A stretch of DNA of 64,000 nucleotides from Roseiarcus sp963741845 (GCA_963741845.1 CAVUJV010000023.1:62001-126000); one strand, 5' to 3'. Positions 17,768 through 28,828 are shown, counted from the first letter of the stretch. A program made the numbers and translations. Notes: generated from the sequence alone by a model not told the origin.

Positions 17768-18634
17768 ATGTCAGAGAGAATTCGCCTCGGGATGCTCACG
17801 CCGTCGTCCAATACGGTGCTTGAGCCCATGACTTCCGCCATGCTGGCGGGGGCTCCCGAGATCAGCGCGCATTTCAGCCGCTTCAAAGTGACCGAGATCG
17901 CCCTTTCGGACGCATCGGATCAGCAGTTCGAGGAGGACGAAATCCTGCGCGCGGCGGAGCTCCTTGCTCATGCCCGCGTGGACGTGATCGCATGGAATGG
18001 AACCTCGGCGAGCTGGCTTGGATTCGAGCGCGACGAGCGACTCTGCGAGCGCATCACGACTGTGACCGGCGTTGCGGCCTGCACGTCCGTTCTGGCCTTC
18101 CGTGAGATCTTCGAGCGCACCGGCGTCTCGCGCATCGGGCTCGTCACGCCCTACGGGAAGGCCGTGCAGGACAGGATCATCGCGAACTGGCGCGAGGCGG
18201 GCTTCTCCTGCCCGGCCGAACAGCACTGCGGGCTTCAGGACAACTACGCCTTCGCGGAAGTTTCGGAGCACGACATCGCCGGGATGGTCCGGTCGGTCGC
18301 CGGGGAGGGCGTCGACGCCGTGGCGATTGTCTGCACGAATATGCGCGGCGCCGCTCTTGTCGAGAGGCTCGAAGCCGAGCTCGGCGTTCCGGTCTACGAC
18401 TCGATCGCCACGACGCTTTGGAAGAGCCTTCTCCTTGCGGGCGTCTCGCCCGCCCGCATCCGTGGCTGGGGCAGCCTTTTTTCAAATCCCCTGCTCGGAG
18501 CGACGAGAAGCCGGCGCGACCCGCAAAGAGGCCACGAGGGCCTGCCCCAAACCCCGTCAGATCGCGACGCCGGCGGCATGTCGGTTGGCACATCCGATGC
18601 ATGCCTTTCGTCGGTCGATGACCGTGCAATCTAG
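17768..18634 (+). CDS. Arylmalonate decarboxylase / maleate isomerase family enzyme
   Basis: About 240 conserved residues. The dioxyanion-hole motif is NGTS (Gly78-Thr79-Ser80), then TPYG with Tyr129 and VCTNMRG with Cys189. This matches the arylmalonate decarboxylase pattern, with glycine where maleate isomerases and racemases have the second cysteine. Conserved RLGMLTPSSNTVLEP opens the protein. The family domain ends near RGWGSLF (residue about 237); the last roughly 45 residues are unlike the family, so a frame error near 18480 (TTTTTT run) may have removed the natural stop. It lies in the hydantoinase operon, 30 bp after the MFS gene. Confidence 0.75.
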   Translation: MSERIRLGMLTPSSNTVLEPMTSAMLAGAPEISAHFSRFKVTEIALSDASDQQFEEDEILRAAELLAHARVDVIAWNGTSASWLGFERDERLCERITTVTGVAACTSVLAFREIFERTGVSRIGLVTPYGKAVQDRIIANWREAGFSCPAEQHCGLQDNYAFAEVSEHDIAGMVRSVAGEGVDAVAIVCTNMRGAALVERLEAELGVPVYDSIATTLWKSLLLAGVSPARIRGWGSLFSNPLLGATRSRRDPQRGHEGLPQTPSDRDAGGMSVGTSDACLSSVDDRAI

Positions 18635-18644
18635 GGAGGAAAAA

Positions 18645-19751
18645 ATGACGACGTCGAGGATCGGTTCAACCCGCAGAACTGGAGGCAAGACGATGAGAGC
18701 AAAGAGGACGATAGCCTGGGCGCTGCTGACGACCTGCCTGACGACCGCGAGCTTCGGCGAGCTCGGTCGGGCCTGCACGCTGATGGGCGCCACGGGAACC
18801 GCGACCCAGGACGGCAACGCTTACCTCGCTTCGACGAGCGACAATCCCTACATCGAGGGGCCGCGCAACCAGGTGCGTCTGACCATCCCGAAGCAGGGCT
18901 ACAAATTTGTGCACACGCCGTTGCACATCCAGGACCCGCCCGGTCACTACTTCGACGTCGGCTCCGACCGCGGCATGAACGAGAAGGGCTTCTCCTGGAC
19001 GCGCGCCTGGGTCGTGCCGAAAGAGCCCGAAGCGCCGAACAAGATGAACTCCGTGGACTGGTTCCTCAAGATGGGCTCCACCGTCGCCACGGTCGACGAG
19101 GCGATCAAGTTCGTTCAGGACAATCCCAAGGGAATTGGCGATCAGGGCAACTACATCTTCGCCGACGCCCAAGGGAACATGGCGGTCGTCGAGGTCGGCT
19201 ACCAGACGGTGAATGTGGTGGACCGCTACACCAAGGCCGACAAGGGCGTCGCGGCGAGGGCCAACCTATGGACCTCCGACAAGATGAAGCCAATCGACAT
19301 CAGCAACACCGCCGACGAGCACGACCACGAATACGCCGTTTCAACCGGCTTTCGGGTTCCGCGCGCGATGGAGCTCCTGAAAGGCGGCGAAGGCCAGATT
19401 GACGTGGCGATGCTGAAGAAATTCCTCGCCGACAACGACAACCGCAACAAGCCGCCCATGGGCGACACCGGCTTCTCGATTTCCAACCATGGAGCGACCG
19501 GCGGCACAGTGGCTGCGGAAGTGTACGACCCGGGACACCTGACCTTCTGGTTCAGCTATGGTTGGCCGGACGGCGACGCCAAGACCGCCAACGCGTCCTT
19601 CGTCGGCGCCAACAAAAACACCTGGGGCGCCTGGATTCCGTTCATCCTGTCCGAGATGACGGAGGAAGGCGACTACACCGACTGGAACGGCAACATCACC
19701 CCGCTCGGCGCGCGATATATCGCGAAGCTGACCGCAAAGAAGATGCTCTGA
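18645..19751 (+). CDS. Secreted Ntn-hydrolase (C45/choloylglycine-hydrolase-like acyltransferase)
   Basis: Up to 368 aa. Two starts look good: ATG 18645 (AGGGAGG five bases before) and ATG 18693 (GGAGG seven before). The second gives a compact signal peptide, MRAKRTIAWALLTTCLTT, ending GELGRA. The next residue is cysteine (CTLMGATG), followed by ASTSDNPYIEGPRNQVRL. That is the layout of an N-terminal nucleophile hydrolase whose catalytic Cys is exposed by processing. SDRGMNEKGFSWTRAW and FADAQGNMAVVEVG fit the family. It probably cleaves an amide outside the cytoplasm. Its position after the hydantoinase operon suggests a role in the same catabolism. Confidence 0.75.
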   Translation: MTTSRIGSTRRTGGKTMRAKRTIAWALLTTCLTTASFGELGRACTLMGATGTATQDGNAYLASTSDNPYIEGPRNQVRLTIPKQGYKFVHTPLHIQDPPGHYFDVGSDRGMNEKGFSWTRAWVVPKEPEAPNKMNSVDWFLKMGSTVATVDEAIKFVQDNPKGIGDQGNYIFADAQGNMAVVEVGYQTVNVVDRYTKADKGVAARANLWTSDKMKPIDISNTADEHDHEYAVSTGFRVPRAMELLKGGEGQIDVAMLKKFLADNDNRNKPPMGDTGFSISNHGATGGTVAAEVYDPGHLTFWFSYGWPDGDAKTANASFVGANKNTWGAWIPFILSEMTEEGDYTDWNGNITPLGARYIAKLTAKKML

Positions 19752-20523
19752 CGCGCCTGGATCCCCTTCCCGCTTGCTCAAAGGCGGGGAGGGGTCGCGG
19801 GCAGCCAACAGCGCGGCCGCACGAGAGGCCGAGGATGAAAGCGGCGCGCGAGGCCATCGTGCGCCGCTTTTGTTTGTGGGGATCGGCGCGCTGAGCCGGG
19901 CCGCTCGTCCGAGCCGGGGCGAGCCCATAGGCGGGGCGTCATGCTCGAGGCTTCGCGGCGCGACGGATCGCTGCGGATGCAACTTTGCAATCCCAAAGAC
20001 CGTCTCGCCCGGCCGGGTCTTGGCGTCCGTAACGGGCGCAAGACCGCGGCGGACATGCGGGGTCGGGCTGGAAAGGCCCGGATTTCCGGCCCGCTGTGGG
20101 CGCCGTCGCGGCTTCAGGAAGGGTGAAAGGGCGCTCATTTTAGCGTTCCGGATTGAGGAAAATCAAAGCGTTGGGTGCGAGTTTAGCGTCGAATCGCCGC
20201 CTTCGTTCGCCGGAGCGCAACTTTGGGAGTTGCGCGCTGCCCTCCGTCGGCGCTTCCGGGCGGATTTGCGGAGCCTTCGCCATGAGCGCCTCTGGCTGAA
20301 TTTTGGATTTCAGTCGAAGCCACAGCCTATATCACAGATTTCGTTTTTCAGAAACGACTTGCGCGAAAAAAATCTCTGTGGGCCGGACGCGCCGTCCCTG
20401 GTGAGGCCCTGCGTTGCGAAGAGCGTGCGAGTTGCAGGGCGGCGACGTTGACGCCTCGGGCGGACCGCCGACCCGGCCCTGCAGGACATCCGAACGACGG
20501 TAGGTCGGGAATTACCAAAAAGT
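19752..20523. other. Long intergenic region with terminator, no supported gene
   Basis: About 770 bp between convergent genes. It opens with an imperfect hairpin (CCCCTTCCCGC 19763-19773 with GCGGGGAGGGG 19784-19794), followed by the intrinsic terminator at 19838. The rest has no frame with a convincing start, family match or codon pattern. The 20280-20380 part is AT-richer than its surroundings and could be a remnant. Confidence 0.45.
19838..19876 (+). terminator. Intrinsic terminator after the Ntn-hydrolase gene
   Basis: Perfect 10-bp stem AAAGCGGCGC / GCGCCGCTTT (19838-19847 with 19861-19870), a 13-base loop and a trailing TGTTTG stretch. It lies 87 bp after the stop codon and would end the hydantoinase-Ntn transcript. 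Confidence 0.7.
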
Positions 20524-21270
20524 TCAGTCGCGCCGCTCGATGCGCGCGGCGAGGGCTTCCGGCAGGCCGGTCGTCGGCTTGCCGTCCGGGCGGCGAAACG
20601 TTCCCACGGTCGCCTTGCGCACGCCGAGCGCCACAAGCGCCTCCGCCTGCTTCACGGCTGCGGCCATCTGGTCGATCACCGGCACGGGCAGGCGATCCCT
20701 GATGCGCTCGGCAAGTCCCGCGAGCGGCGCGCCGGCAAGAATGATCGCGTCGGCCTCAAGCTGGGTCACCGCGCCCATGGCGAGTTCGACCAGCAGATCT
20801 TCCTTCTCGTCCTGCACATCGCCAACGGATTGGAACGGAACGTCGAGCATCCGGATGCCTGCGCAGCGGCCAGTCATGCCGTGCATGTCGACGCATTCCT
20901 GATACCAGGGACCAAGCGCCTTGGCGAAGGTGACGATCGCGAAGCGTCGCCCGAGCATGCAGGCGGTCAGCATGGACGCCTCCGCCATGCCCACGACAGG
21001 AATGTCGAAGAGTTCGCGCGCCCCGAAAAGTCCGGGGTCGCCGAAGGCGGCGATGATTGCCGCGTCATATTCGCGATGGCGCTCCGCCAGCATCTCGAGC
21101 GCGATCGCGCCGCCGATCTGCGCTTCGGCCCGCGTCGCGATGTAAGGAACGCCGCGCGTCGCGGTGGCGGTCGAAATGATCGTGCCTGGCGCCGCGGCCA
21201 GCTTGGCCGCGCCCGCGAGACGCGCTGTGATGTCGACGCTCGTGTTCGGATTGAGAACGAGAATGCGCAT
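20524..21270 (-). CDS. Asp/Glu/hydantoin racemase family protein lacking the usual cysteines
   Basis: A 248-aa protein started at MRILVLNPNTSVDITARL (ATG at 21270), the standard opening of hydantoin and allantoin racemases. The usual first catalytic cysteine (ACFGDPGL) is alanine here (AAFGDPGLFGARELF). The second (GCAG) is replaced by LAGAPLAGLAERI. It therefore cannot use the two-base cysteine racemisation mechanism. It may be a decarboxylase-like or isomerase-like variant, or a non-catalytic member. It is convergent with the Ntn-hydrolase gene and follows the serine hydrolase gene. Confidence 0.78.
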   Translation of the reverse strand: MRILVLNPNTSVDITARLAGAAKLAAAPGTIISTATATRGVPYIATRAEAQIGGAIALEMLAERHREYDAAIIAAFGDPGLFGARELFDIPVVGMAEASMLTACMLGRRFAIVTFAKALGPWYQECVDMHGMTGRCAGIRMLDVPFQSVGDVQDEKEDLLVELAMGAVTQLEADAIILAGAPLAGLAERIRDRLPVPVIDQMAAAVKQAEALVALGVRKATVGTFRRPDGKPTTGLPEALAARIERRD

Positions 21271-21336
21271 CGGGCTACCGTCAGGCAAGTCAGGAGAGCC
21301 AGTCGGGGCGCGCGGGGTCACGCGCGCCCCGCCCGG

Positions 21337-22580
21337 TCATTGCGGTGTGTCGGTGTTGTTCGGATCGTAGGGGAAGCCGGGGACGCCCTTGCTGTCCTCG
21401 GCCGCCTGAAGCTCGTCGAGCAGAGCCTTCTTCTGGGCGTCGGTCGGCGTCGACGGCTTCCCGTCGAGCGCCGGGAAGGATGTATTCGCTCATCATGTAG
21501 CGCAGGATCTGGAGACATTTGGCGTCGCGCAATCCGCCGTCCGGCGAGAGGATGCTCGTCATGGTCACGACCGCGTTGTGCTTCGGCAGGACGACGATGT
21601 TCTGGCCCTTGAAGCCCATCGTGTCGAACTCGGGCTGCGAACCGCCTTCGACTCCGCCCTCGACGATATTGTTGACCCACCAGTAATAGCCGAAGAACGG
21701 CGTGCTCTGCCCGGTCGTCATCTGCTTGATCCAGTCGGCGGGCGCGATCTGCTTGCCTTCCCACTGTCCGTCCTGAAGGGCAAGCATGCCAAGGCGGGCC
21801 ATATCGACCGCGCGCAGCCGCAGGCCCCAGCCTCCGGAGACGAGACCCTTCGCGTCGGCGCGAGTCCAGGCGTAGTGCTTCATGCCCAGCGGCTTGAAGA
21901 GCTTGTCCGCCGCATAGTCCTCGAGCTTCCCGCCGGCGGCGGCGCTCAGCATCGCGGTCGCCAGGATCGGATTGACGTCCATGTACTGAAAGACCTTGCC
22001 GGGCGTGAGCAGCGGCTTCGTCGTGGCGGCGAGCTTCAGCCGGTCCGGGGATTCGTAGTAGATCGGGTCGTTCGGCGGCTTGAAGTCGTAGTAGAGCCCG
22101 GTCGTCATGTTGAGGACGTTGCGCAGCTTCACGTCGCCCTTGTCGGCGACCGCCTCCTTGAGGTCGGGCCGCCAGGGGCCGATCACGTCCTTGACGGAAC
22201 TATCGAGGCTGATCTTGCCTTCGGCGATGAGATCGCCCGCCACGACCGCGGTCGCGGCCTTGGTTATCGAGTAGAGCTCGTAGTTCTTGTCCCGCGTCAG
22301 CCCGGAGCTGTAACGCTCGAACGCGATCTTGCCGTCCTTGACGATGACGAGGCTGCGGATGTCGAGCTTCTGGTCGCGGATCCACTTCGAGAGCTTGACC
22401 AGTTCATCCGAGTTGACGCCCACCTCTTGGGGCCAGACCTCCGGCAATTCCGTGGGGTCCGGCTTGGCCGGGAACTCGACCTTCACGGATTGAGCGAACG
22501 CAGGCGGCTGCAAGCCAATGGCCAGCCCTGCGCCGATCAGCGACGTCAACAAGAATTCCTGCTCTTCCGGCGCTTCTCAT
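21337..22580 (-). CDS. Secreted serine hydrolase of the beta-lactamase class C family, two frameshifts
   Basis: About 413 aa. The nucleophile motif is SITK within ELYSITKAATAVVAG, the second motif region is FQYMDVNPILATAML, and GFKGQNIVVLPKHNAVVT is the C-terminal block. The ATG at 22580 has GGAGGAGG upstream and encodes a signal-peptide start; an extra base near 22553 separates it from the hydrophobic part LLTSLIGAGLAIGL. A second extra base (GG run, 21478-21479) shifts the C-terminus, which should read IFPALDGKPSTPTDAQ and end PYDPNNTDTPQ at 21337. It probably acts on an ester or amide in the periplasm. It is not evidence of resistance. Confidence 0.75.
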
Positions 22581-22665
22581 GACCTTGCCTCCTCCATCGA
22601 CGGTCGGTTTCGCCGCCTTCCAACGCTCATGCCTGACAAGGAACGCGAAAGCAATAAAATTTTGA

Positions 22666-22681
22666 ATTTTGAATGCAAAAT
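22666..22681. promoter_or_regulatory. Second copy of the putative GntR operator core
   Basis: ATTTTG-AATG-CAAAAT: 6-bp perfect arms, 4-bp spacer. It has the same half-sites and spacing as the repeat at 14906-14927, and the shared core reads AATTTTGAATGCAAAAT on one strand in both. It lies 86 bp upstream of the serine hydrolase and 208 bp upstream of the divergent LysR gene, in an AT-rich island. Confidence 0.6.
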
Positions 22682-22888
22682 AGATAATAAAGCATCGGGT
22701 ACAGCCGGTGGGCGGACGACTCGCGGTTTTTCGGGAAGTGCTATGGTGCCTGCCCACCGGCCGGCCGCCGGCGAAGCGCCGCCGTCCACGCTCTGGTCAC
22801 GAGGGACCGCAAAGGCGCGGGCCGAGCCGGGCATAACAATCAACGCTTCGCGGCGGCCAGCCGTCGCGGAGCGAAGCGGACGAATGGG

Positions 22889-23797
22889 ATGGATCGGCTC
22901 ACGGGACTTCAGATCTTCGTCCGCGTGGTCGAAACGGGCAGCTTTTCCCGCGCCGCGACGGACCTCGGCCTCACTCAGCCCACCGTGACCAAACATGTCT
23001 CCGAACTGGAGCGGCGGCTCGGCGTCCGTCTCCTCAACCGCAATTCGCGCGGCGTCGGCATGACCGAGATCGGCGCCCTCTATTTCGAACGCTGCAAGCT
23101 GGTCCTTCGCGAGTTCGAGGCGACGGAGGCGTTCGTCTCGGAGCGGCGCGACGATCTCGTCGGCTCCCTGCGCGTCGGCGCCTCCATGGCCTTCGGGCGC
23201 AATGTCATCGGGCCGCTCCTCCTCGATTTCCTGAAGATACGCCCGCGCCTCAGGATCGACCTCAATTGCGAGGACCGCTACGTCGACATCGTCTCTCACG
23301 GGCTCGATATGGCGATCCGGCTTGGCAAACTTGCCGATTCCTCTCTCGGTTGCCGCTATGTCGGCTCGAACCCCTGGGTCATGGCGGCGTCCAGCGAATA
23401 TCTCCAGGCGCACGGCGAGCCGCAGCGTCCCGAGGACCTCGCCTCGCACCGATGCCTCGTCTATTCCACGGTCCAGGGCGACGAAGTGTGGCGCCTGCTC
23501 GATCCGTCGGGCCGGGAAAGCGTCGTCACCGTCAGCGGGCCGCTGAAGTCGAACAACCTCTCCATCCTGCTCAACGCCGCTCGCGCGGGGACGGGAATCG
23601 CGATCCTGCCCATGTATCTGGCGTCCGATCCCCTTCGATCGGGCGAGCTCAGAGCCCTGCTCCCCGAGCATCATCTGCCGAAGCAGGAGATCAACGTCGT
23701 CTTTCCTTCGCCCCGCTTCCTTCCGGCCAAGGTCGTGGCGCTGACCAGCTTCCTGCAGGAGCGGTTCCGCGGCGACTGGTGGACGACGCTCTCGTGA
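22889..23797 (+). CDS. LysR-family transcriptional regulator next to gcl
   Basis: A 302-aa protein. The N-terminal helix-turn-helix is FVRVVETGSFSRAATDLGLT, then QPTVTKHVSELERRLGVRLL. The effector domain contains GSLRVGASMAFGRNVIGPLL and AIRLGKLADSSLGCRYVG, like the large 'CrgA-type' LysR group. It is 120 bp upstream of gcl on the same strand, with an inverted repeat of LysR type between them. It most likely regulates the glyoxylate-to-glycerate operon; the inducer is unknown (glyoxylate or a precursor would fit). Confidence 0.88.
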   Translation: MDRLTGLQIFVRVVETGSFSRAATDLGLTQPTVTKHVSELERRLGVRLLNRNSRGVGMTEIGALYFERCKLVLREFEATEAFVSERRDDLVGSLRVGASMAFGRNVIGPLLLDFLKIRPRLRIDLNCEDRYVDIVSHGLDMAIRLGKLADSSLGCRYVGSNPWVMAASSEYLQAHGEPQRPEDLASHRCLVYSTVQGDEVWRLLDPSGRESVVTVSGPLKSNNLSILLNAARAGTGIAILPMYLASDPLRSGELRALLPEHHLPKQEINVVFPSPRFLPAKVVALTSFLQERFRGDWWTTLS

Positions 23798-23808
23798 GAC
23801 GGCGCGGG

Positions 23809-23835
23809 CCAATTATTCCTGCCTGGAATGATTGG
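23809..23835. promoter_or_regulatory. Putative LysR operator upstream of gcl
   Basis: CCAATTATTCC (23809-23819), a 5-bp spacer, then GGAATGATTGG (23825-23835): 11-bp arms with one mismatch. The inner ATTCC-N5-GGAAT contains the T-N11-A pattern of LysR boxes. It lies 83-109 bp before the gcl ATG and directly after the LysR stop. Confidence 0.6.
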
Positions 23836-23917
23836 TATCGCTCCGGCTGACGTTCCGCTCTCGGCGTCCTGCCTCTACTCAAATCGCCGGGAAGACACAC
23901 TCCAAGGGAGGCTCCTC

Positions 23918-25693
<1,776 letters not shown>

Positions 25694-25714
25694 TCGCGGT
25701 AAAGGGAGCGCTCA

Positions 25715-26495
25715 ATGCCGAAATTCGCAGCCAACCTGACGATGCTCTTCAACGAGGTCGACTTTCTCGCCCGCTTCGAAGCGGCGGCCAAGGCCGGCTT
25801 TCGCGAGCGTCGAATATCTCTTTCCCTATCCGTTTCCCGCGGACGCGCTCGCGGCCGAACTCGACAAGCACGGACTGACGCAAGCGCTCCACAATCTGCC
25901 GGCCGGCGACTGGGCGAAGGGCGAGCGCGGGATTGCCTGCATTCCGGGCCGCGAGGCCGAATTCCGCGAAGGGGTCGCGCTTGCGATCCAATACGCCCGG
26001 ACGCTCCGCTGCCCTCAGCTCAACTGTCTGGTCGGGATTCCGCCGAAAGACGCCGAACCCGCGAAGGTTCGCTCCGTGCTCAAGGACAACCTGCGATACG
26101 CGGCGAGGGAATTGCAGAACGCGGGGATCAAGCTGCTCGTCGAACCGATCAACACCTTCGACATCCCCGGCTTCTATCTGAGCCGGTCCGACACGACCCT
26201 GCAGCTCTTCGACGAGATCGGAGAGCCGAACCTGTGGCTCCAGTACGACATCTATCATATGCAGCGGATGGAAGGGGAACTGGCCGCCACGATGGAAAGA
26301 CTGCTGCCTCGAATCGCGCATATCCAGATCGCGGACAATCCCGGGCGAAACGAACCCGGGACGGGGGAGATCAACTACGATTTCCTGTTCCGCCGAATCG
26401 ACGAGATCGGCTACAGCGGATGGATCGGCTGCGAATACAAGCCACGGACCACGACTCTGGAGGGGCTCGGCTGGCTTGCGCGCGCAGCCGCCTGA
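25715..26495 (+). CDS. hyi: Hydroxypyruvate isomerase, one frameshift
   Basis: About 259 aa in the TIM-barrel family. It would interconvert hydroxypyruvate and tartronate semialdehyde. It starts MPKFAANLTMLFNEVDFLAR; after residue 28 the family sequence (FASVEYLFPYPFPADALA) continues in the next frame because of an extra T in the TTT run near 25799-25801. Then follow LHNLPAGDWAKGERGIAC, EPINTFDIPGFYL, the metal-binding QYDIYHMQRMEG and NPGRNEPGTGEINY. The rest of the gene is undamaged. It starts 21 bp after gcl. Confidence 0.88.
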
Positions 26496-26523
26496 TTTTC
26501 TGACAATCGAAGGAGCGCCGCCA

Positions 26524-27415
26524 ATGGCGAAAGTCGCATTCATCGGACTGGGCATCATGGGCAGGCCCATGGCCGGACATCTCATCGACGCCGGGCATGA
26601 GCTGAGGCTCTATAATCGTTCTCCGGTCAATGCGGAGCTCGCCGCCCGCGCCACGGCCTGTTCGTCCGCGAAGGAGGCCGCGCAGGGCGCCGAAGTGGTC
26701 ATCACCATGGTGCCGGACACGCCGGACGTGGAAGCGGCGCTCTTCGGCAAGGACGGCGCGGCCGAAGGGTCTGAGCCCCGGCGCGACCGTCATCGACATG
26801 AGTTCGATTTCGCCGGTCGCCACCAAGGAGTTTGCGAAGCGCATCGAGGCGCTCGGCTGCGCCTATCTCGACGCGCCCGTGTCGGGCGGCGAGGTCGGCG
26901 CGAAGCAGGCGACGCTCTCCATCATGTGCGGCGGCTCGCAGGAGACCTTCGACAAGGTCAAGCCGCTCCTCGACAAGATGGGAAAGAACATCACGCTCGT
27001 CGGCGGCGTCGGCGCCGGGCAGACCTGCAAGGTCGCCAACCAGATCGTGGTTGCGCTCACCATCGAGGCGGTGGGCGAAGCGCTCGTCTTCGCTTCGCGC
27101 GCCGGCGCGGATCCCGCGAAAGTGCGTCAGGCGCTGTTGGGCGGACTCGCCAGCTCCCGAATTCTCGAACTGCATGGCGAGCGCATGATCAAGCGCACGT
27201 TCAACCCCGGCTTCCGGATCGAGTTGCACCAGAAGGACCTCAATCTCGCGCTCTCCAGCGCCCGCGCGCTCGGCGTATCCTTGCCCAATACCGCGAATGC
27301 GCAGGAGCTCTTCAACGCCTGCGCGGCGCATGGCGGCGCGAAATGGGACCATTCCGGCATCGTGCGGGCGCTCGAAATCCTGGCGAATCACGAGATCGGC
27401 GCCGCCTCGTCGTAA
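26524..27415 (+). CDS. glxR: 2-hydroxy-3-oxopropionate (tartronate semialdehyde) reductase, one frameshift
   Basis: About 296 aa in the 3-hydroxyisobutyrate dehydrogenase family; it reduces tartronate semialdehyde to D-glycerate with NAD(P)H. The Rossmann motif is FIGLGIMGRPMAGHL. An extra T near 26769-26771 (GGG-T-CTG) shifts the frame; after it the sequence resumes LSPGATVIDMSSISP, the substrate-binding DAPVSGGEVGAKQATLS, and the catalytic lysine in GAGQTCKVANQI. It ends FNACAAHGGAKWDHSGIV, typical of GlxR. It lies 28 bp after hyi. Confidence 0.9.
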
Positions 27416-27439
27416 GCAGCGCCTCGCGGGGATACGCTC

Positions 27440-28711
27440 ATGGATGACGCTTCGGCGCGGACCTTTCTCCGCCGTCTCTTCGACGCCGCGATCGGGGAAG
27501 CGGACCCGGCGAAGATCGTGCCGCGCCATCTTCCCGAACCGCCCAGGGGCCGGACGATCGTGGTCGGCGCCGGCAAGGCGTCGGCCGCGATGGCGCGGGC
27601 GTTCGAAGAGAACTGGAAAGGCGATCTGACAGGGCTCGTCGTCACGCGATACGGCCATGCGGCGCCCTGCAAGCGCATCGAGATCGTGGAGGCGGCGCAT
27701 CCGGTTCCGGACGAACGCGGCAGGGACGCGGCGCGTCGCATCCTCGAGAGCGTCGAGGGCCTGACCGAAGACGATCTCGTCGTCGCGCTGATTTCGGGCG
27801 GAGCGTCGGCGCTGCTCACCCTGCCCGGCGAGGGCCTGAGCCTCGCCGAAAAGCAGGCGGTGAACCGCGCGCTCCTCGCCTCCGGCGCCTCGATCGACGA
27901 AATGAACTGCGTGCGCAAGCACCTGAGCGCCATCAAGGGCGGCCGGCTCGCAGCGGCCGCCTGGCCGGCGCGCGTCGTCACGCTGCTCATCTCCGACGTT
28001 CCGGGCGACGAACCCGCGACCATCGGCTCGGGCCCCACGGTCCCCGACCCGACGACGCTTGCGGACGCCCGGGCCGTCCTCGCCCGATACGGGATCACGC
28101 CTCCCGAGGCGGTCGCGCGCCATCTGGCCGAAGAGCGGAACGAGACGCCGAAGCCGGGCGACCCGCGCCTTGCGCGCGCCGAGACCCATCTCATCGCGAC
28201 GCCGGAAGCCTCGCTCATGGCCGCGGCCGAGGTCGCGAAGGCGGCGGGCGTGACGCCCCTCATCCTCGGCAATTCCATCGAGGGCGAGTCGCGGGAAGTC
28301 GCCCGGGTCCTCGCCGGCATCGCCCATCAGGTCCGCCGCTATGGCCAGCCGGCCGCTTCGCCCTGCGTTCTCCTCTCGGGAGGAGAAACCACGGTCACGG
28401 TGCGGGGCAAGGGCCGGGGCGGGCGCAACAGCGCCTTCCTGCTGGCGCTGGCCATCGCTTTGCGCGGCCAGACGGGCACATGGGCGCTGGCGGGCGACAC
28501 GGACGGAGTCGACGGCTCCGAAGACAACGCCGGCGCGATCATCGCGCCCGACACGCTCGCCCGCGCCGCCGCGCTTGGCCTCGATCCCCGGGCCTGTCTC
28601 GCCGCCGACGATTCCTATGGCGTCTTCGAGGGCCTTGGCGATCTCGTCGTCACCGGACCGACCCTGACCAACGTCAACGACTTCCGCGCAATCCTCGTGG
28701 ACGCGCTCTGA
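27440..28711 (+). CDS. Glycerate 2-kinase (MOFRL/GckA-TtuD type)
   Basis: A 423-aa protein that phosphorylates D-glycerate to 2-phosphoglycerate, the exit to central metabolism. The N-terminal GCKA domain has IVVGAGKASAAMARAFE, ALISGGASALLTLPGEGLSL, NCVRKHLSAIKGGRLA and SDVPGDEPATIGSGPT. The C-terminal MOFRL domain has LLSGGETTVTVRGKGRGGRN, GDTDGVDGSEDNAGA and LGDLVVTGPTLTNVND. No frame damage. It completes the four-step route begun by gcl; the gap to glxR is 24 bp. Confidence 0.93.
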   Translation: MDDASARTFLRRLFDAAIGEADPAKIVPRHLPEPPRGRTIVVGAGKASAAMARAFEENWKGDLTGLVVTRYGHAAPCKRIEIVEAAHPVPDERGRDAARRILESVEGLTEDDLVVALISGGASALLTLPGEGLSLAEKQAVNRALLASGASIDEMNCVRKHLSAIKGGRLAAAAWPARVVTLLISDVPGDEPATIGSGPTVPDPTTLADARAVLARYGITPPEAVARHLAEERNETPKPGDPRLARAETHLIATPEASLMAAAEVAKAAGVTPLILGNSIEGESREVARVLAGIAHQVRRYGQPAASPCVLLSGGETTVTVRGKGRGGRNSAFLLALAIALRGQTGTWALAGDTDGVDGSEDNAGAIIAPDTLARAAALGLDPRACLAADDSYGVFEGLGDLVVTGPTLTNVNDFRAILVDAL

Positions 28712-28828
28712 CGTTTCCCTCCGTGTCCGGACCGAGCGCACGTCGCCGGGCTGGCGCTTGTTGGTCGCTGCTCAGGCCCACGAGCCCCGGCGGCGCCGAC
28801 GTGACGCGCGCCCATCAGCAAAGCCATT

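Noticed and set aside
21337..22580. Antibiotic resistance beta-lactamase
   Set aside because: SxxK fold is shared by many esterases and peptidases; the other motifs and context do not support resistance.
26702..28741. 679-codon minus-strand frame
   Set aside because: Antisense shadow of glxR and the glycerate kinase, no recognisable domain.
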